Origin: Caldalkalibacillus mannanilyticus JCM 10596
GTDB taxonomy: Bacteria; Bacillota; Bacilli; Caldalkalibacillales; JCM-10596
NCBI RefSeq assembly: GCF_000615945.1
Contig: NZ_BAMO01000005.1
Span: forward strand, 1-64,000
Reading direction: 5' to 3'
DNA length: 64,000 nt
The notes beneath the pieces are model-generated. The model did not search any database, was not told the DNA's origin, and saw nothing but the letters and a program-made list of their open reading frames with translations. This document shows positions 1-9,584 of the stretch, in pieces. Made by a program: the position numbers and the translations under genes. How positions within the stretch are numbered: position 1 is the stretch's first letter; each line of letters begins with the position of its first letter.

Positions 1-621
1 CAAGAGCAAACTTATTTTTCCTACGCATCAGAATCTGGTAGATAGAATCTTGTTGATAATCTTCCTCCTCTCCCACCCACATCCGATGCAGCTCATTCGC
101 CTTCTCTCTTCTCTGTAACATGCCCTCTATCCAGACGCCCATTAATTCTGGAAGGGACAATAACCGCAGCGTGTGACCCGTAGGAGCCGTGTCAAAAATA
201 ATCAGATCATAGTTGTTCAATCCTTGCTCTATAATATCAACCATTCGATCGAACATCGCAGCTTCATCCGCCCCTGGAGAAGCATGGGCAATATCAATTT
301 GCTTTTCAATCTCTTGCATCATTTGTGGTCGAGTGATTCCTCTGAGGTTTTCCTTCACTCGCTGAATATAGAGTCTTGATTCATAAGCGGGATCAATCTC
401 CTGTGCGTACAAATAAGGAGTCAGCTTCTTTTCCTCCCGTCCGATCTGCTGATTAAATAAATGCCCTGTGTTATGAGCAGGATCAGTAGATACAAGAAGC
501 GTTTTTTACCCAGAGAGGAAGCAAAGAGAGCCGTAGCTGACGCCGTTGTGCTTTTTCCTACTCCACCTTTTCCTCCAAAGAACAAGAGTCGTTTTTGTAG
601 TAATTCCTTGATCTCTCTCAC
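1..621 (-). CDS. ArsA/Get3-type anion-transporting ATPase, partial, one-base frameshift
   Basis: N-terminal half of a cytosolic ArsA/Get3-family ATPase; the gene runs off the left edge of the window. The start ATG is at 621, and a deviant Walker A P-loop (GGKGGVGKST) lies near residues 16-25. After the T6 run at 502-507 the frame is lost; restoring one base gives a continuous family sequence with VSTDPAHNTGHLF and later FDTAPTGHTLRLL (the switch and Walker B region). It starts 9 bp after the CC-ended small protein and closes the cstA operon. The family transfers metalloids or tail-anchored membrane proteins. The partner here is unknown. The break is most likely a base-call error. Confidence 0.85.
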
Positions 622-630
622 CTCTTTTTC

Positions 631-894
631 TTAACAACAGCGTATTCCTTCAATAGGGGATTGCTCCATGCCCATTCTCACATGCCACTCATGGAAACGT
701 TCATAAATCACTGGGTATAATTCTAGAGTGTAATAAGAAACGGGATTAGGGATGCCTAGCATTTCACAGTAGCATAGCAATAAAAATAAATCTTCTTCAT
801 CCCGATGTGCTTTTTGAATCCCCCTGCGATACGTTACATAAAACAGTTCCTCATACATTTCCCAAAAGCTTTTCCACTTATCTGCTATGTTCAT
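631..894 (-). CDS. small cory-CC-star-like protein ending in Cys-Cys
   Basis: Soluble 87-residue protein rich in aromatic and acidic residues, with no signal peptide or membrane segment. It ends in Cys-Cys directly before the stop, which recalls the small family named cory-CC-star; I place it there from memory of that name and its genomic company. Its ATG overlaps the cstA stop codon (ATGA), and the ArsA-type ATPase starts 9 bp after its stop, so the three genes are translationally linked. Inference: the C-terminal cysteine pair may bind metal or be exchanged with the ATPase or transporter. No biochemical function can be assigned. Confidence 0.7.
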   Translation of the reverse strand: MNIADKWKSFWEMYEELFYVTYRRGIQKAHRDEEDLFLLLCYCEMLGIPNPVSYYTLELYPVIYERFHEWHVRMGMEQSPIEGIRCC

Positions 895-2627
895 CCGCTT
901 ATATCCTCATTGATTGGCGGGTCCTTACGGTAAAATGCCGCGAACGCTTCTAATAGAATCCATAGCGCAAACCCTAAAATCATCGCCCCCAGAACAAAGA
1001 GAATCATTTTGTCCTCGACTCCCATCCATTGGAAGAAGATCTGCTGGGTCATTGCCCATATCGTCATAAATAGAATGAAGATCATCGGGATTAGCGTAGG
1101 AAGATAGTTTCGCCCTAATCTTTTTAGCCACACGGAGATAATGAGAAGCGTAATCCCCGCCAACAGTTGATTCGATGTACCAAACAAAGGCCATAGATGA
1201 TAGCCTCCTCCTCCAAATCCTTGCGCTGTCCCAGGCATAAGCACCAATAAGGTACTTGTTCCGATTGCCAGCATGGTCGCTCCATGAGTACCTGTAATCG
1301 CCTTGAGCTTGTATTCCTTGCCGAGCTCAGCAATGATATAACGCATTAAACGTATCGATGTATCCAGACTTGTTGCAGCAAAGCTGATAACAATCACCGC
1401 TACAATGGTTCTTCCTATATCGCTCGGAATCCATAAACCAGTAGCTAACTGCGCTGCACCATTGACAAATGTCCCTAAGCCTGAACTACTGGCAGCAGCA
1501 AAGCTATGATATGTATCTAAAAAAGCACCTGTAGTGGCAAAAGCAGTAATCACCGCAATAATAGAGATTAAAGCAAGAGTCCCTTCCCCTACAGCCCCCA
1601 AATAGCCGACAAAACGAGCATCAGTTTCTCTGTCTAGCTGTTTGGAGGTCGTCCCTGAAGAAACAAGTCCATGAAAGCCTGAGATGGCTCCACAGGCTAT
1701 AGTGATAAATAAAAGAGGAAACCAAGAAACATCCGTCGCTGCCATGTTAAAGGCAGGTGCCGTTACCTCTGGACGTAAAAAGAATAGTCCAGCATAAAGC
1801 ACAAGGAGTCCAAGAATAAGCTGATGTGAATTGATATAATCTCGAGGCTGTAGGAGCTTCCACACTGGCAAAATAGATGCCACATAGCCATAGGCAAATA
1901 AAACAGCAATCCAAATAAGAAAGGCACTTTCCTTAGAGGTTAAACCAAATAAACCAGCTGCCTCAGCTCCGCCAAAATAGCGAACAAGATCGATTTGAAG
2001 CAGCTCTACTTTAGCCGTAATGACAGCCAATCCGTACATGACCACCAAGGCAACAATGGAGGGAAGGAGAATACTTCGGCTTTTCTTATACACGATATAT
2101 CCAATCCATAGAGCAAGAGGTATTTCAATCATGACAGGGATCACACTGGCTGGGAAATTAATAAATAGATTGGCAATGACCCATGCAAACACGGCATTCA
2201 CCATTAAGACGAGAATCAGAATGATAAAAAGAAATAAATTTTTCGCTCTCTTGCCAATGATTCGGCTTGCTAGCGTCCCCATTGAATTTCCTTTATGTCG
2301 ATTGGAAATCACAATAGCACCGAAATCGTGAACTCCTGCGGCAAAAACCGTTCCAAGTAACACCCAGATGATCGCTGGTAACCATCCCCAATACACTGCA
2401 ATAGCAGGACCTAATATGGGAGCAGCACCTGCGACGGAAGTAAAATGATGCCCCCATAAAATTTCTTTTCGTGTAGGGACAAAATCGACTCCATCATTAA
2501 ACTGATGCGCAGGCGTTTTGAAGGTCGGGTCTAGTCGGTAAATTCTTTCTGCGATAAACGAAGAATAATAACGATAACCTAAAGCAAAAACAATCATTCC
2601 TGTAAGTGCTAATAGAACAGCGGTCAA
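891..2627 (-). CDS. cstA: CstA-family carbon starvation (peptide/pyruvate) transporter
   Basis: Integral membrane protein of 578 residues with many hydrophobic helices, matching the short Gram-positive form of CstA. Family hallmarks are the GHHFTSVAGAAPILGPA stretch near residues 59-75 and the SGTTSKQLDRETDARF loop near 325-340. CstA proteins import peptides or pyruvate when preferred carbon is exhausted. The start is a TTG at 2627, seven bases after a strong GGAGG site. A cre-like CcpA site lies 23-36 bases upstream, which agrees with catabolite control. It is the first gene of a three-gene operon with the CC-ended protein and the ArsA-type ATPase. Confidence 0.93.
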   Translation of the reverse strand: MTAVLLALTGMIVFALGYRYYSSFIAERIYRLDPTFKTPAHQFNDGVDFVPTRKEILWGHHFTSVAGAAPILGPAIAVYWGWLPAIIWVLLGTVFAAGVHDFGAIVISNRHKGNSMGTLASRIIGKRAKNLFLFIILILVLMVNAVFAWVIANLFINFPASVIPVMIEIPLALWIGYIVYKKSRSILLPSIVALVVMYGLAVITAKVELLQIDLVRYFGGAEAAGLFGLTSKESAFLIWIAVLFAYGYVASILPVWKLLQPRDYINSHQLILGLLVLYAGLFFLRPEVTAPAFNMAATDVSWFPLLFITIACGAISGFHGLVSSGTTSKQLDRETDARFVGYLGAVGEGTLALISIIAVITAFATTGAFLDTYHSFAAASSSGLGTFVNGAAQLATGLWIPSDIGRTIVAVIVISFAATSLDTSIRLMRYIIAELGKEYKLKAITGTHGATMLAIGTSTLLVLMPGTAQGFGGGGYHLWPLFGTSNQLLAGITLLIISVWLKRLGRNYLPTLIPMIFILFMTIWAMTQQIFFQWMGVEDKMILFVLGAMILGFALWILLEAFAAFYRKDPPINEDISG

Positions 2628-2649
2628 ATAAATTCCTCCTCTACGCCAT

Positions 2650-2663
2650 TGTTAACGCTTTCG
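2650..2663 (-). promoter_or_regulatory. candidate CcpA cre site upstream of cstA
   Basis: The plus-strand sequence TGTTAACGCTTTCG fits the cre consensus TGWNANCGNTNWCA at 13 of 14 positions; only the last base differs. It lies between the likely promoter and the cstA start, where CcpA would repress. CcpA control of cstA is established in Bacillus subtilis; here it is inferred from the sequence. Confidence 0.55.
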
Positions 2664-2723
2664 TTTCAGATGACAAATCCTACATGATCCTCCTTTCAAC
2701 TAGATTAATTTACACATTTTACT

Positions 2724-2757
2724 ATAATCTATCTTACTGAAAAAATAAATAGATTAT
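2724..2757. repeat. 9-bp inverted repeat in the cstA upstream region
   Basis: ATAATCTAT at 2724-2732 and its exact reverse complement ATAGATTAT at 2749-2757 are separated by 16 bases. The pair lies about 100 bases upstream of the cstA start, near plausible minus-strand -10 elements. It could be an operator or a chance AT-rich palindrome. Confidence 0.35.
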
Positions 2758-2790
2758 TCTATATTTTCAATGAATAAAAAAGGTATGAAC

Positions 2791-2833
2791 TAAAAAAGGC
2801 GTGTTACAGGAGTCTTCTCCTGCTAACACACCT
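2791..2833 (-). terminator. rho-independent terminator of the rRNA methyltransferase gene
   Basis: The plus-strand arms GTGTTACAGGAG and CTCCTGCTAACAC form a long stem with a four-base loop. On the minus strand the hairpin is followed by a T6 tract (plus positions 2792-2797). It lies 30 bases past the methyltransferase stop. Confidence 0.85.
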
Positions 2834-2864
2834 TGGCTCACTATGTATTCTGGGTTTTAGCTTT

Positions 2865-4030
2865 TCATTCACTCGATTCTTCCGTGCCAACCTGTTGAGG
2901 TTTTGGAGGTCGTGGACCAAAATATTGATAGAAGTCGCAACGAATATTTCCACTAAATAATTTTCTTTTCTTCGTTGCCTTCTTGCCAAATAAGGTTTCA
3001 AACTCTTCATGCGCTGTAAAAATATAGTAAGACCATGTTGGAAGAGATTGAAAAATACGCCCCATTTTTCGGTACAATGCCTCAATCTCTTTCTTTTCTC
3101 CTAATCTTTCTCCATACGGAGGGTTACAGATGAGAGTTCCGTATTCTTCTTTCGAATCCAATTGGGCAATATCTCGGTGACGGAAGGTGATTTCATGACC
3201 AACTCCAGCTTCCTGAGCATTATGCTTAGATAATTCGCTCGCTTCCTTATCAATATCTGAGCCAATAATGGATAGCTTCTGATCGTATTTCGCCTTATCC
3301 TCTGCTTCCTCTAATGCCATCTCCCAAGCTTTTTTCGGGATCACTCCCCACTCCTCAGCGGCAAAGGAACGATTAAATCCAGGCGCTATATTTTGACCAA
3401 TCAGGCAGCTTCAATTGGGATCGTTCCAGAACCACAGAACGGATCGATGAAGGGACGTTCTGGCTTCCATTTGCTGAGGAGAATTAATCCCGCTGCCATG
3501 GTTTCTTTCATTGGGGCTTCATTATGCAGACGGCGATATCCACGCTTATGCAATCCGGAACCACTGGTATCAATCGTCAACGTAGCTACATCGTTTAATA
3601 GAGCCACTTCAATTGTATATTGCGGACCATCTTCTGAGAACCATTGTACATGATAAGCGCTCTTAAGCTTCTCCACCACAGCTTTCTTCACGATCGCCTG
3701 ACAATCGGAGATACTGAATAGCTTCGATTTCACCGATCTGCCAAGCACCGGAAATTGAGCGTTTTTCGGTAAAATATCCTGCCAGGGTAACGCCTTGGTT
3801 TGTTCAAATAAGGAGTCAAAGGTCAATGCCTTAAACTCACCAATTTTCCACTTGACTCGATCAGCCGCTCTTAGCCATAAATTGGATCTAGGAATCCCTG
3901 ACCAATCTGTTGTATATGTTATTTTTCCGTTTTCAACCTTAATATCATCATAGCCTAGCTGTAGAACCTCTTCTTTTACTACGGATTCTAACCCAAAGGT
4001 AGATGTGGCAATTAACTCAATCTTCGACAT
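2865..4030 (-). CDS. THUMP-domain class I 23S rRNA (guanine-N2) methyltransferase, RlmL/YpsC type, one-base frameshift
   Basis: SAM-dependent RNA methyltransferase of the YpsC/RlmL-N group. The N-terminal THUMP region spans about residues 1-160. A SAM-binding motif DPFCGSGTIPIEAA follows near residue 195, and the catalytic NPPYGERLG motif lies in the second half. The frame breaks at GG 3404-3405; adding one G restores continuous sequence through GQNIAPGFNRSFAAEEW, giving about 388 residues, which is normal for the family. It is followed by its own terminator and likely modifies ribosomal RNA constitutively. The frameshift looks like a sequencing error rather than decay. Confidence 0.9.
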
Positions 4031-4164
4031 GATTTGTCCCCTTACTTCTTCCTAAAATTTATCCCTTTCATTATATACAATTCACCCCTGATGATGCAAA
4101 AGGATGACTAAATGGGACAGGTCTTGCATATAGATTACTATCGTGAGAGAGGAGGCAACACTTC

Positions 4165-4830
4165 ATGGAATGGTGGATCTTTGCTTTTATTAAAATTATA
4201 ATTATTAATATCATTCTCAGTGGGGATAATGCAATTATTATTGCCATGGCAAGCAAAAACTTACCCGAGCATCAGAGGAAGCTGGCTATTTTTTGGGGAG
4301 CTTCTGGGGCTATACTACTAAGAATCCTCCTTACCCTTGTGGCTATCTATCTATTAAAAATCCCCTTCCTAATGACGGTCGGCGCCATTCTGCTACTCTG
4401 GATTGCTGTTAAACTAATGATTGCTGAAGAGGATCATTCAAGCATTGAGGCCCATCACCATCTTGGCAATGCAGTTATGACCATTATTATTGCTGATTTT
4501 GTCATGAGCCTAGATAATGTCATTGCGATTACAGCCGTAGCAAATGGAGATTTTTTTCTGATCAGTATTGGACTTCTCCTTAGTATTCCACTCATTATAT
4601 GGGGAAGCACACTTATTCTAAGGTTGATCAATAAATTCCCCTCGCTTATCTACATTGGTGCAGCCATTCTAGGATTCACAGCAGGTGAAATGCTGCTCCA
4701 TGACCCTAAATTGTCAACGATCTTATCCATTCTTAACAATGCCATTCACTATCTCCCATACATGGCTGCCCTGTTTGTCGTTGCGATTGGCTGGGGAGTC
4801 AATCAACTAAAAAGAGAAAACTCATTCTAG
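4165..4830 (+). CDS. TerC-family integral membrane protein (YjbE-like, probable metal exporter)
   Basis: Membrane protein of 221 residues with about seven helices. Two family repeats are visible, each with an acidic metal-site motif: NIILSGDNAIIIAMA near residue 15 and DFVMSLDNVIAITAVA near residue 111. TerC proteins of this class export manganese and support metalation of secreted enzymes in Bacillus. The ATG follows a GAGAGGAGG ribosome site. It is monocistronic, converging with the chemotaxis receptor gene. No manganese riboswitch is visible in the short upstream gap. Confidence 0.88.
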   Translation: MEWWIFAFIKIIIINIILSGDNAIIIAMASKNLPEHQRKLAIFWGASGAILLRILLTLVAIYLLKIPFLMTVGAILLLWIAVKLMIAEEDHSSIEAHHHLGNAVMTIIIADFVMSLDNVIAITAVANGDFFLISIGLLLSIPLIIWGSTLILRLINKFPSLIYIGAAILGFTAGEMLLHDPKLSTILSILNNAIHYLPYMAALFVVAIGWGVNQLKRENSF

Positions 4831-4852
4831 ACAACTCGGAATGGTTTTCTCT
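4814..4852 (-). terminator. convergent terminator between terC-like gene and chemotaxis receptor
   Basis: The arms GAGAAAAC and GTTTTCTC, with an inner CATTC/GAATG pair, form a hairpin across the end of the terC-like gene. On the minus strand a T5 run follows, so it best serves the chemotaxis receptor. It may also stop plus-strand readthrough. Confidence 0.6.
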
Positions 4853-4892
4853 CTGGAAAAATGGATGATACCTTTTCTTCTAACTATTTTCG

Positions 4893-6380
4893 TTAGGCAC
4901 GATCACGATGATACAAGTCCACAATTTTTCTAACACTTTGATCGGTTCCTTGAATATTAGACACTAGTTGATCATATTGACTCGACTGTGTTTCTACAGT
5001 AGCAGTCAGTTCTTCAATCGTGCCTGTCATTTCCTCGATAACAGAAACAAAGCTATTTACTTCTTCCTCAATGTTCTTAGCAGATAGACGGATAAACTCG
5101 ATTCTTTCATTTGCAGCCGAAACTTCATCTGACAGAATGTGCATGTTTTCATCGATTCGAGTGAACACTTCCTTGGTATCCTTGGTCATTCCTACACTGC
5201 GATCCATTTGCAGTACATTCTCTGTCATTTTTTCTTTCGTTGCATACGTCTTTTCATTTACAGCCTTCAGCTTTCCTTCTATTTTGTTCGCTGTGCTTGA
5301 TGTTAAGTCAGCTAGCTTTCGAATCTCCTCAGCTACAACAGCAAATCCTCTTCCTGACTCTCCTGCTCTTGCCGCTTCAATTCCTGCATTTAAAGCTAAT
5401 AGATTCGTTTGCGAGGCAATCTCTTGAATTGATTGGTTAAAGCTAGAGATCTCACTCACTTGATTTGTCAGATCATGAATTTCATCTGACATAGTAGCCA
5501 TACTTTGTTGGAACTCATCCATGATTTTCAATAGTTGAATTACCATGTTCCACCTGCTGTGTCACCTGGCTTGCTTCTTCCGTTTTCTTTTCTAATAATT
5601 GCATAGAATCATCCATTAGCATCACTTTTTCTCCTGTTTCCTCAACGGATCTGCTGATGCTTGTAATCGATTCTGATTGATTCTCCATTCCAGTTGCAAT
5701 TCCTTGAAATGCACGACTCATCTGATCTAAGGATTCCTTATTTTCTTCACTGCTCTCCCTAATATTATTCATATTATCTGAGATCATTTGAGTCTGTTCA
5801 ATAAGGTTATCCTTCCTCTGCTTTTCTTGAGCCAGGAATTCGTGAGTTTGTTTTGAATTTTTTTCAAAAGCATCTAACAGATTGGACGCTATTTTTTGTT
5901 GGGCAAATAAGATAATACAAATTAGAACAAATACTAGAATACTTAATCCATACGTACTAGGTTCAATTTCTAGAACAGGACCATATTGAACAAAGAAAAA
6001 AGTCATAAGAGACGCACTTGTAAGGGTACCTGTTACTAAAATCGTTCTATTCATATAGAGCGCAGAAGTGACAAGCAGATAATACGTCATTAATACGGTA
6101 GCAAAAGTAGCGCTGCCATCATAAAACCAAGGATCAAGATCGTTAATCCGACAAAGGCTACATAAGGAACAATATTCGTTCCCTTGCGTAGATAATGAAG
6201 GACTCCAATTGTCCCCGTTGTGAGCGTTCCCATAATAACTGTTAGCAAGACGTTAATCAAAGGTCGCCCAAGTACAAGCTGAATAAGAAACGCAACAATG
6301 ACTGAAAATACAAAGACTTTGAAAATGAGAGCATTTTGTTGATGTTTTACCTCATCCTTAACACTTACTGATGTCGTCAT
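4893..6380 (-). CDS. methyl-accepting chemotaxis protein with polytopic N-terminal sensor, two frameshifts
   Basis: One chemoreceptor gene split into three reading frames at about 6092 and 5525-5528. The N-terminal part (starting at 6380) carries about six membrane helices with no large extracellular domain. A coiled coil follows, then the conserved signalling hairpin with [20 protein letters not shown], which contacts CheW and CheA. Restoring one T at 6092-6093 joins the first two frames. The second break needs one base fewer, or two more, in the A4 tract near 5525. The joined length is about 496 residues. The unusual sensor suggests it detects membrane state or redox rather than an external ligand; this is inference. 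Confidence 0.85.
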
Positions 6381-6542
6381 AATATTCCTCCTATGTAGAA
6401 TCCATGACCCATGATGAAGACATAGATGACGAATTCTAGTTGCCTGTCAGATACATTATATTGAAAAATAAACCGTTATTCACCATTCAATTATTACCAA
6501 TTATTCTTTTCTCTTGAAACTAATATTTAGAGTCAACAAACA

Positions 6543-6580
6543 CAAAAAAACCACCCTGACCATACATGGTCCGGTGGTTT
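6543..6580 (-). terminator. terminator of siderophore ABC ATPase gene
   Basis: The stem AACCACC/GGTGGTT encloses an inner ACCAT/ATGGT pair. On the minus strand it is followed by a T7 tract (plus 6544-6550). It lies about 20 bases past the ATPase stop. Confidence 0.88.
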
Positions 6581-6601
6581 GATTTAATATGATAAAGGTA
6601 T

Positions 6602-7429
6602 TTATACACCTACTACTTGAGCTTGTCGAACACTTTGACCAACCCTTTTCCCTTTTCCATATGGCACACAAAGAGGTGTTCCAAATAAAGGATCAGAGAT
6701 AACATCACAAGGTAGGCCAAACACATTTTTCATTAAAGAAGGCGTAATTGTGTCCTCTGGTCGTCCTTCAGCCACAATCTTCCCACTCTTAATAGATACG
6801 ATATAATCGGCATAACGGCAGGCTAGATTGATGTCGTGCAGAACCATGACAATGGTTCTCTGCTCCTCCTGATTCAAATCATATAATAAATCAAGAATCT
6901 CTATTTGGTGAGCTAGATCAAGATATGTTGTTGGTTCATCTAGAAGAATGGTATCTGAGCCCTGAGCCAACGTCAACGCAATCCAAGCTCGTTGCCTTTG
7001 ACCGCCTGAGAGTGAATCGACTGGTCTCTCCATCAACTCCGTCATCTTGGTAAGTCGAAGCGCCTTCATAACCATCTCTTCATCTTTTTCTGACCATTGA
7101 TTCAGCCAATTTTGATAAGGATATCTGCCCTGCTTCACCAATTGCAGGACGGTTAATCCTTCAGGGGCAACGGGACCTTGTGGAAGGATCGCTAATCTCT
7201 TCGCTAATTCTTTTGTTGGCCACTTAGATATCAATTGACCTTCGATATCAATTTGACCTTTTTCAGGTTTCAATAATCGTGCCAACGAGCGGAGTAAAGT
7301 CGATTTTCCAGATCCATTACTTCCAATAAAGACGGTTATTTTACCCTTCGGTATCGTCAGACTAAGTTCCTCTATTATAGGTTTTTCTCCGTAGGAGATG
7401 ACTAAATCCTTCGTCTTTATCGCTTGCAT
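6602..7429 (-). CDS. iron-siderophore ABC transporter ATP-binding protein (FecE/FhuC/YusV type)
   Basis: Cytoplasmic ABC ATPase of 275 residues. Walker A is GSNGSGKST (residues 37-45), the signature [18 protein letters not shown], Walker [18 protein letters not shown], and the H-loop [13 protein letters not shown] is typical of siderophore importers. No permease or binding-protein gene is adjacent. It may therefore act as a shared ATPase for several permeases, as YusV does in B. subtilis. A perfect-looking Fur box lies 31 bases upstream of the start, so it is probably induced by iron starvation. A terminator follows directly, confirming a single-gene unit. Confidence 0.93.
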   Translation of the reverse strand: MQAIKTKDLVISYGEKPIIEELSLTIPKGKITVFIGSNGSGKSTLLRSLARLLKPEKGQIDIEGQLISKWPTKELAKRLAILPQGPVAPEGLTVLQLVKQGRYPYQNWLNQWSEKDEEMVMKALRLTKMTELMERPVDSLSGGQRQRAWIALTLAQGSDTILLDEPTTYLDLAHQIEILDLLYDLNQEEQRTIVMVLHDINLACRYADYIVSIKSGKIVAEGRPEDTITPSLMKNVFGLPCDVISDPLFGTPLCVPYGKGKRVGQSVRQAQVVGV

Positions 7430-7459
7430 TGCCTTCCCTCCATTAAACTACAAGATGAA

Positions 7460-7478
7460 GATAATGATATTCATTATC
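7460..7478. promoter_or_regulatory. Fur box upstream of siderophore ATPase
   Basis: GATAATGATATTCATTATC differs from the classic 19-bp Fur box GATAATGATTATCATTATC at only two central positions. It lies just upstream of the ATPase start, in promoter position. Confidence 0.85.
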
Positions 7479-7533
7479 ATTTGATCCCTTCTAGTTTATC
7501 ACCTATGGGCTCCAGCGTCAAATACGAATTGCA

Positions 7534-8784
7534 TTATTCTGTATATAATGGCAGAGTAATTCTTACCTCTGTCCCCTTCTCCGGTTCACTTCGATACCCT
7601 ACCTTTCCTTTCATCGCTTCAATAATTCGAATCGATACAGCCGTCCCTAACCCCGTTCCTTTATCTCGCGTTGTATAAAAAAACGTTCCTATCTTCTTAA
7701 GCTGTTCCTTCGTCATTCCCTTACCCGTATCTTCAATCACTATTTCTACACATTTTCGGTTGGCTCTTGATGTGATCCTAACTTGTCCCCCCTCATCTGT
7801 CGCCTCTATTCCATTCTTGATGATATTGATTAAGGCTTGTTGTAAATGATTTCGATCTACTTGTATTTTCACATTTTCTTCAAGCTCCTTCTCCAAACGA
7901 ACGCCGTACCTTGTCGCAATGGGTTCAAGTAGGAGGTGAATATCAGTAAGCAATTCCTTCGAGTCAAGTACCTCTGGCTTTGTAATCTGGGGTTTGGCAA
8001 AGTGTAAATAATCATTAATAATCGTTTCTGCTCGTGCCAGTTCACTTAAAGCAAGAGAGTAATAATAATCATTTTGTTCTTTTGGATTTTGTTGAAGAAG
8101 CTGTAGAAAGCCTTTAACCACTGTTAAGGGATTACGCACTTCATGAGCAATAGAAGCAGCCAGTTCTCCTAACGTATTCAATTTTTCAGCCTGTTGAATC
8201 TCTTGTTTCATCACCTGTCGTTCAATAGAAACCTCCTCAAGCATCGCAGCCAGACCAATACTGACAAAATGAATCGTCAGAAAGAGAGAAATATAGACCA
8301 CAGAATCACTTTGTATATCAATTGTATTTCCCATAGATAAGTAAACAAACAAAATAGAAAAGGAAATAAAAGATGGCCATATCCCTACAAGAATCGCCAC
8401 ACTAATCCTTTTTAATGGAGGATAGGTGAGAAAACGCTTGGCAAAGAGAAAAGGAACTATAGATGCTAAGATACAACTAAAATATCCAAAATAGAGCGCA
8501 TCCCCTCCCATATAGACTCGAGTCGCTAGGATGGTGATACAAACGATTACTCCAGCAATGGGCCCCCCATACAAAAAGGCTAACACCAAAGGAACATATC
8601 GCAAGTCCCAGTACAAGCCGAAACTGTAATAGGAAAAAACCATACTGAGAAATGCAGCTACTCCTTGGATTAAACCAATCACAACGGGGGAATACCCCAT
8701 TTTCGATCGGTCATAGAAAAAACTATAGATAAATACGGGAATAAGGATAATTAAAACATGTAAGAGCAGCTTTTCAGCAAACAT
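7534..8784 (-). CDS. KinB-like sensor histidine kinase with 5TM-LYT sensor
   Basis: Membrane histidine kinase of 416 residues. About six hydrophobic segments fill residues 1-190 in the arrangement of the 5TM-5TMR_LYT sensor. The dimerisation helix with phosphoacceptor His lies in SIAHEVRNPLTVVKGF, then the N-box IINIIKNGIEAT, G1 box EDTGKGM and G2 box GTGLGTAVS. KinB of B. subtilis has this plan and feeds the sporulation phosphorelay to Spo0A. No response regulator gene is adjacent, which also fits a phosphorelay kinase. Its start ATG follows an AAGGAAAG site. The match to KinB rather than another LYT kinase is inferred from architecture. Confidence 0.85.
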   Translation of the reverse strand: MFAEKLLLHVLIILIPVFIYSFFYDRSKMGYSPVVIGLIQGVAAFLSMVFSYYSFGLYWDLRYVPLVLAFLYGGPIAGVIVCITILATRVYMGGDALYFGYFSCILASIVPFLFAKRFLTYPPLKRISVAILVGIWPSFISFSILFVYLSMGNTIDIQSDSVVYISLFLTIHFVSIGLAAMLEEVSIERQVMKQEIQQAEKLNTLGELAASIAHEVRNPLTVVKGFLQLLQQNPKEQNDYYYSLALSELARAETIINDYLHFAKPQITKPEVLDSKELLTDIHLLLEPIATRYGVRLEKELEENVKIQVDRNHLQQALINIIKNGIEATDEGGQVRITSRANRKCVEIVIEDTGKGMTKEQLKKIGTFFYTTRDKGTGLGTAVSIRIIEAMKGKVGYRSEPEKGTEVRITLPLYTE

Positions 8785-8956
8785 GGGAATCTTTCCTTCC
8801 GAGAATCATACTACTTCGAAATTACTAGAAAAATGAGAGATTTGCAATATAATAATCTTCTTTTTCCAAAGTTTCCTTCTTGTTTCATACAAAAACATTC
8901 TTTTTTCCCCTCAAAAAAAGATCCTGCGCACGGCAGAATCCCTTATTATCTTTCCT

Positions 8957-9412
8957 TTATTTTCTTAGAAATGCTTGTAGCATCCAAAGATGTTTTTCTA
9001 AATTGGTTTGAATATGAGTGAGCATATCAGCTGTAGGTCCATCATTGGCTTGTTCAGCTACCTCAACCCCTGCTTTAATTTCATTGATAAGGATAGTAAA
9101 ATTATTCGCTATTTCTTGAACCATCTGCCCAGCATTTTCATTCCCTTTTGCCTCTGTGATAGAGGACTGCTGTAAAAAATCTCTCATGGTCGCAACAGGG
9201 TTCCCTTGGATCGCCAATATTCTTTCGGCAAGCTCATCAATGTAGGTAGCAAACTCTGTATAGAACTCTTCGAATTTAGTGTGGAGTTCAAAAAAACCTT
9301 CTCCTTTGACATACCAATGGTAATTGTGAAGCTTTACATACAAAATACTAAAATTGGAGATCTGCTTATTTAATACTTCTGTCACGCTTTGCTTTGTTGA
9401 CATTTGGGACAT
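8957..9412 (-). CDS. Dps-family ferritin-like DNA-binding / iron-storage protein
   Basis: Cytosolic mini-ferritin of about 151 residues that forms dodecamers, oxidises Fe(II) with peroxide and protects DNA. Ferroxidase ligands are visible: the His pair in KLHNYHWYVKG, then HTKFEEFYTEF and the TYIDELAERI helix carrying the conserved Asp and Glu. I place the start at ATG 9412, nine bases after GGAGG; an upstream GTG at 9421 lies inside the ribosome site. No convincing PerR box is seen upstream. Monocistronic. Confidence 0.92.
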   Translation of the reverse strand: MSQMSTKQSVTEVLNKQISNFSILYVKLHNYHWYVKGEGFFELHTKFEEFYTEFATYIDELAERILAIQGNPVATMRDFLQQSSITEAKGNENAGQMVQEIANNFTILINEIKAGVEVAEQANDGPTADMLTHIQTNLEKHLWMLQAFLRK

Positions 9413-9543
9413 AACGAACACCCTCCTTCAAAATACTAGACTACTCGTTACTTTCCCCAAAGCATAGAAAATTAAACACCTTGTCCCTATTTGTCACATT
9501 ACGTTCACTTTTATAAATAATGCATACTCCTTTCTTATTCAGT

Positions 9544-9571
9544 AAAAAAACCCCTCCTATAGGGAAGGGGT
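9544..9571 (-). terminator. terminator of alanine symporter gene
   Basis: The ACCCCT/AGGGGT stem is followed on the minus strand by T7 (plus 9544-9550). It lies just past the symporter stop. Confidence 0.88.
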
Positions 9572-9584
9572 CTTGAGTTTTACA

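Noticed and set aside
9495-9530. Possible PerR box upstream of dps
   Set aside because: The best stretch matches the PerR consensus at only about 9 of 14 positions and lies nearly 100 bases from the start.
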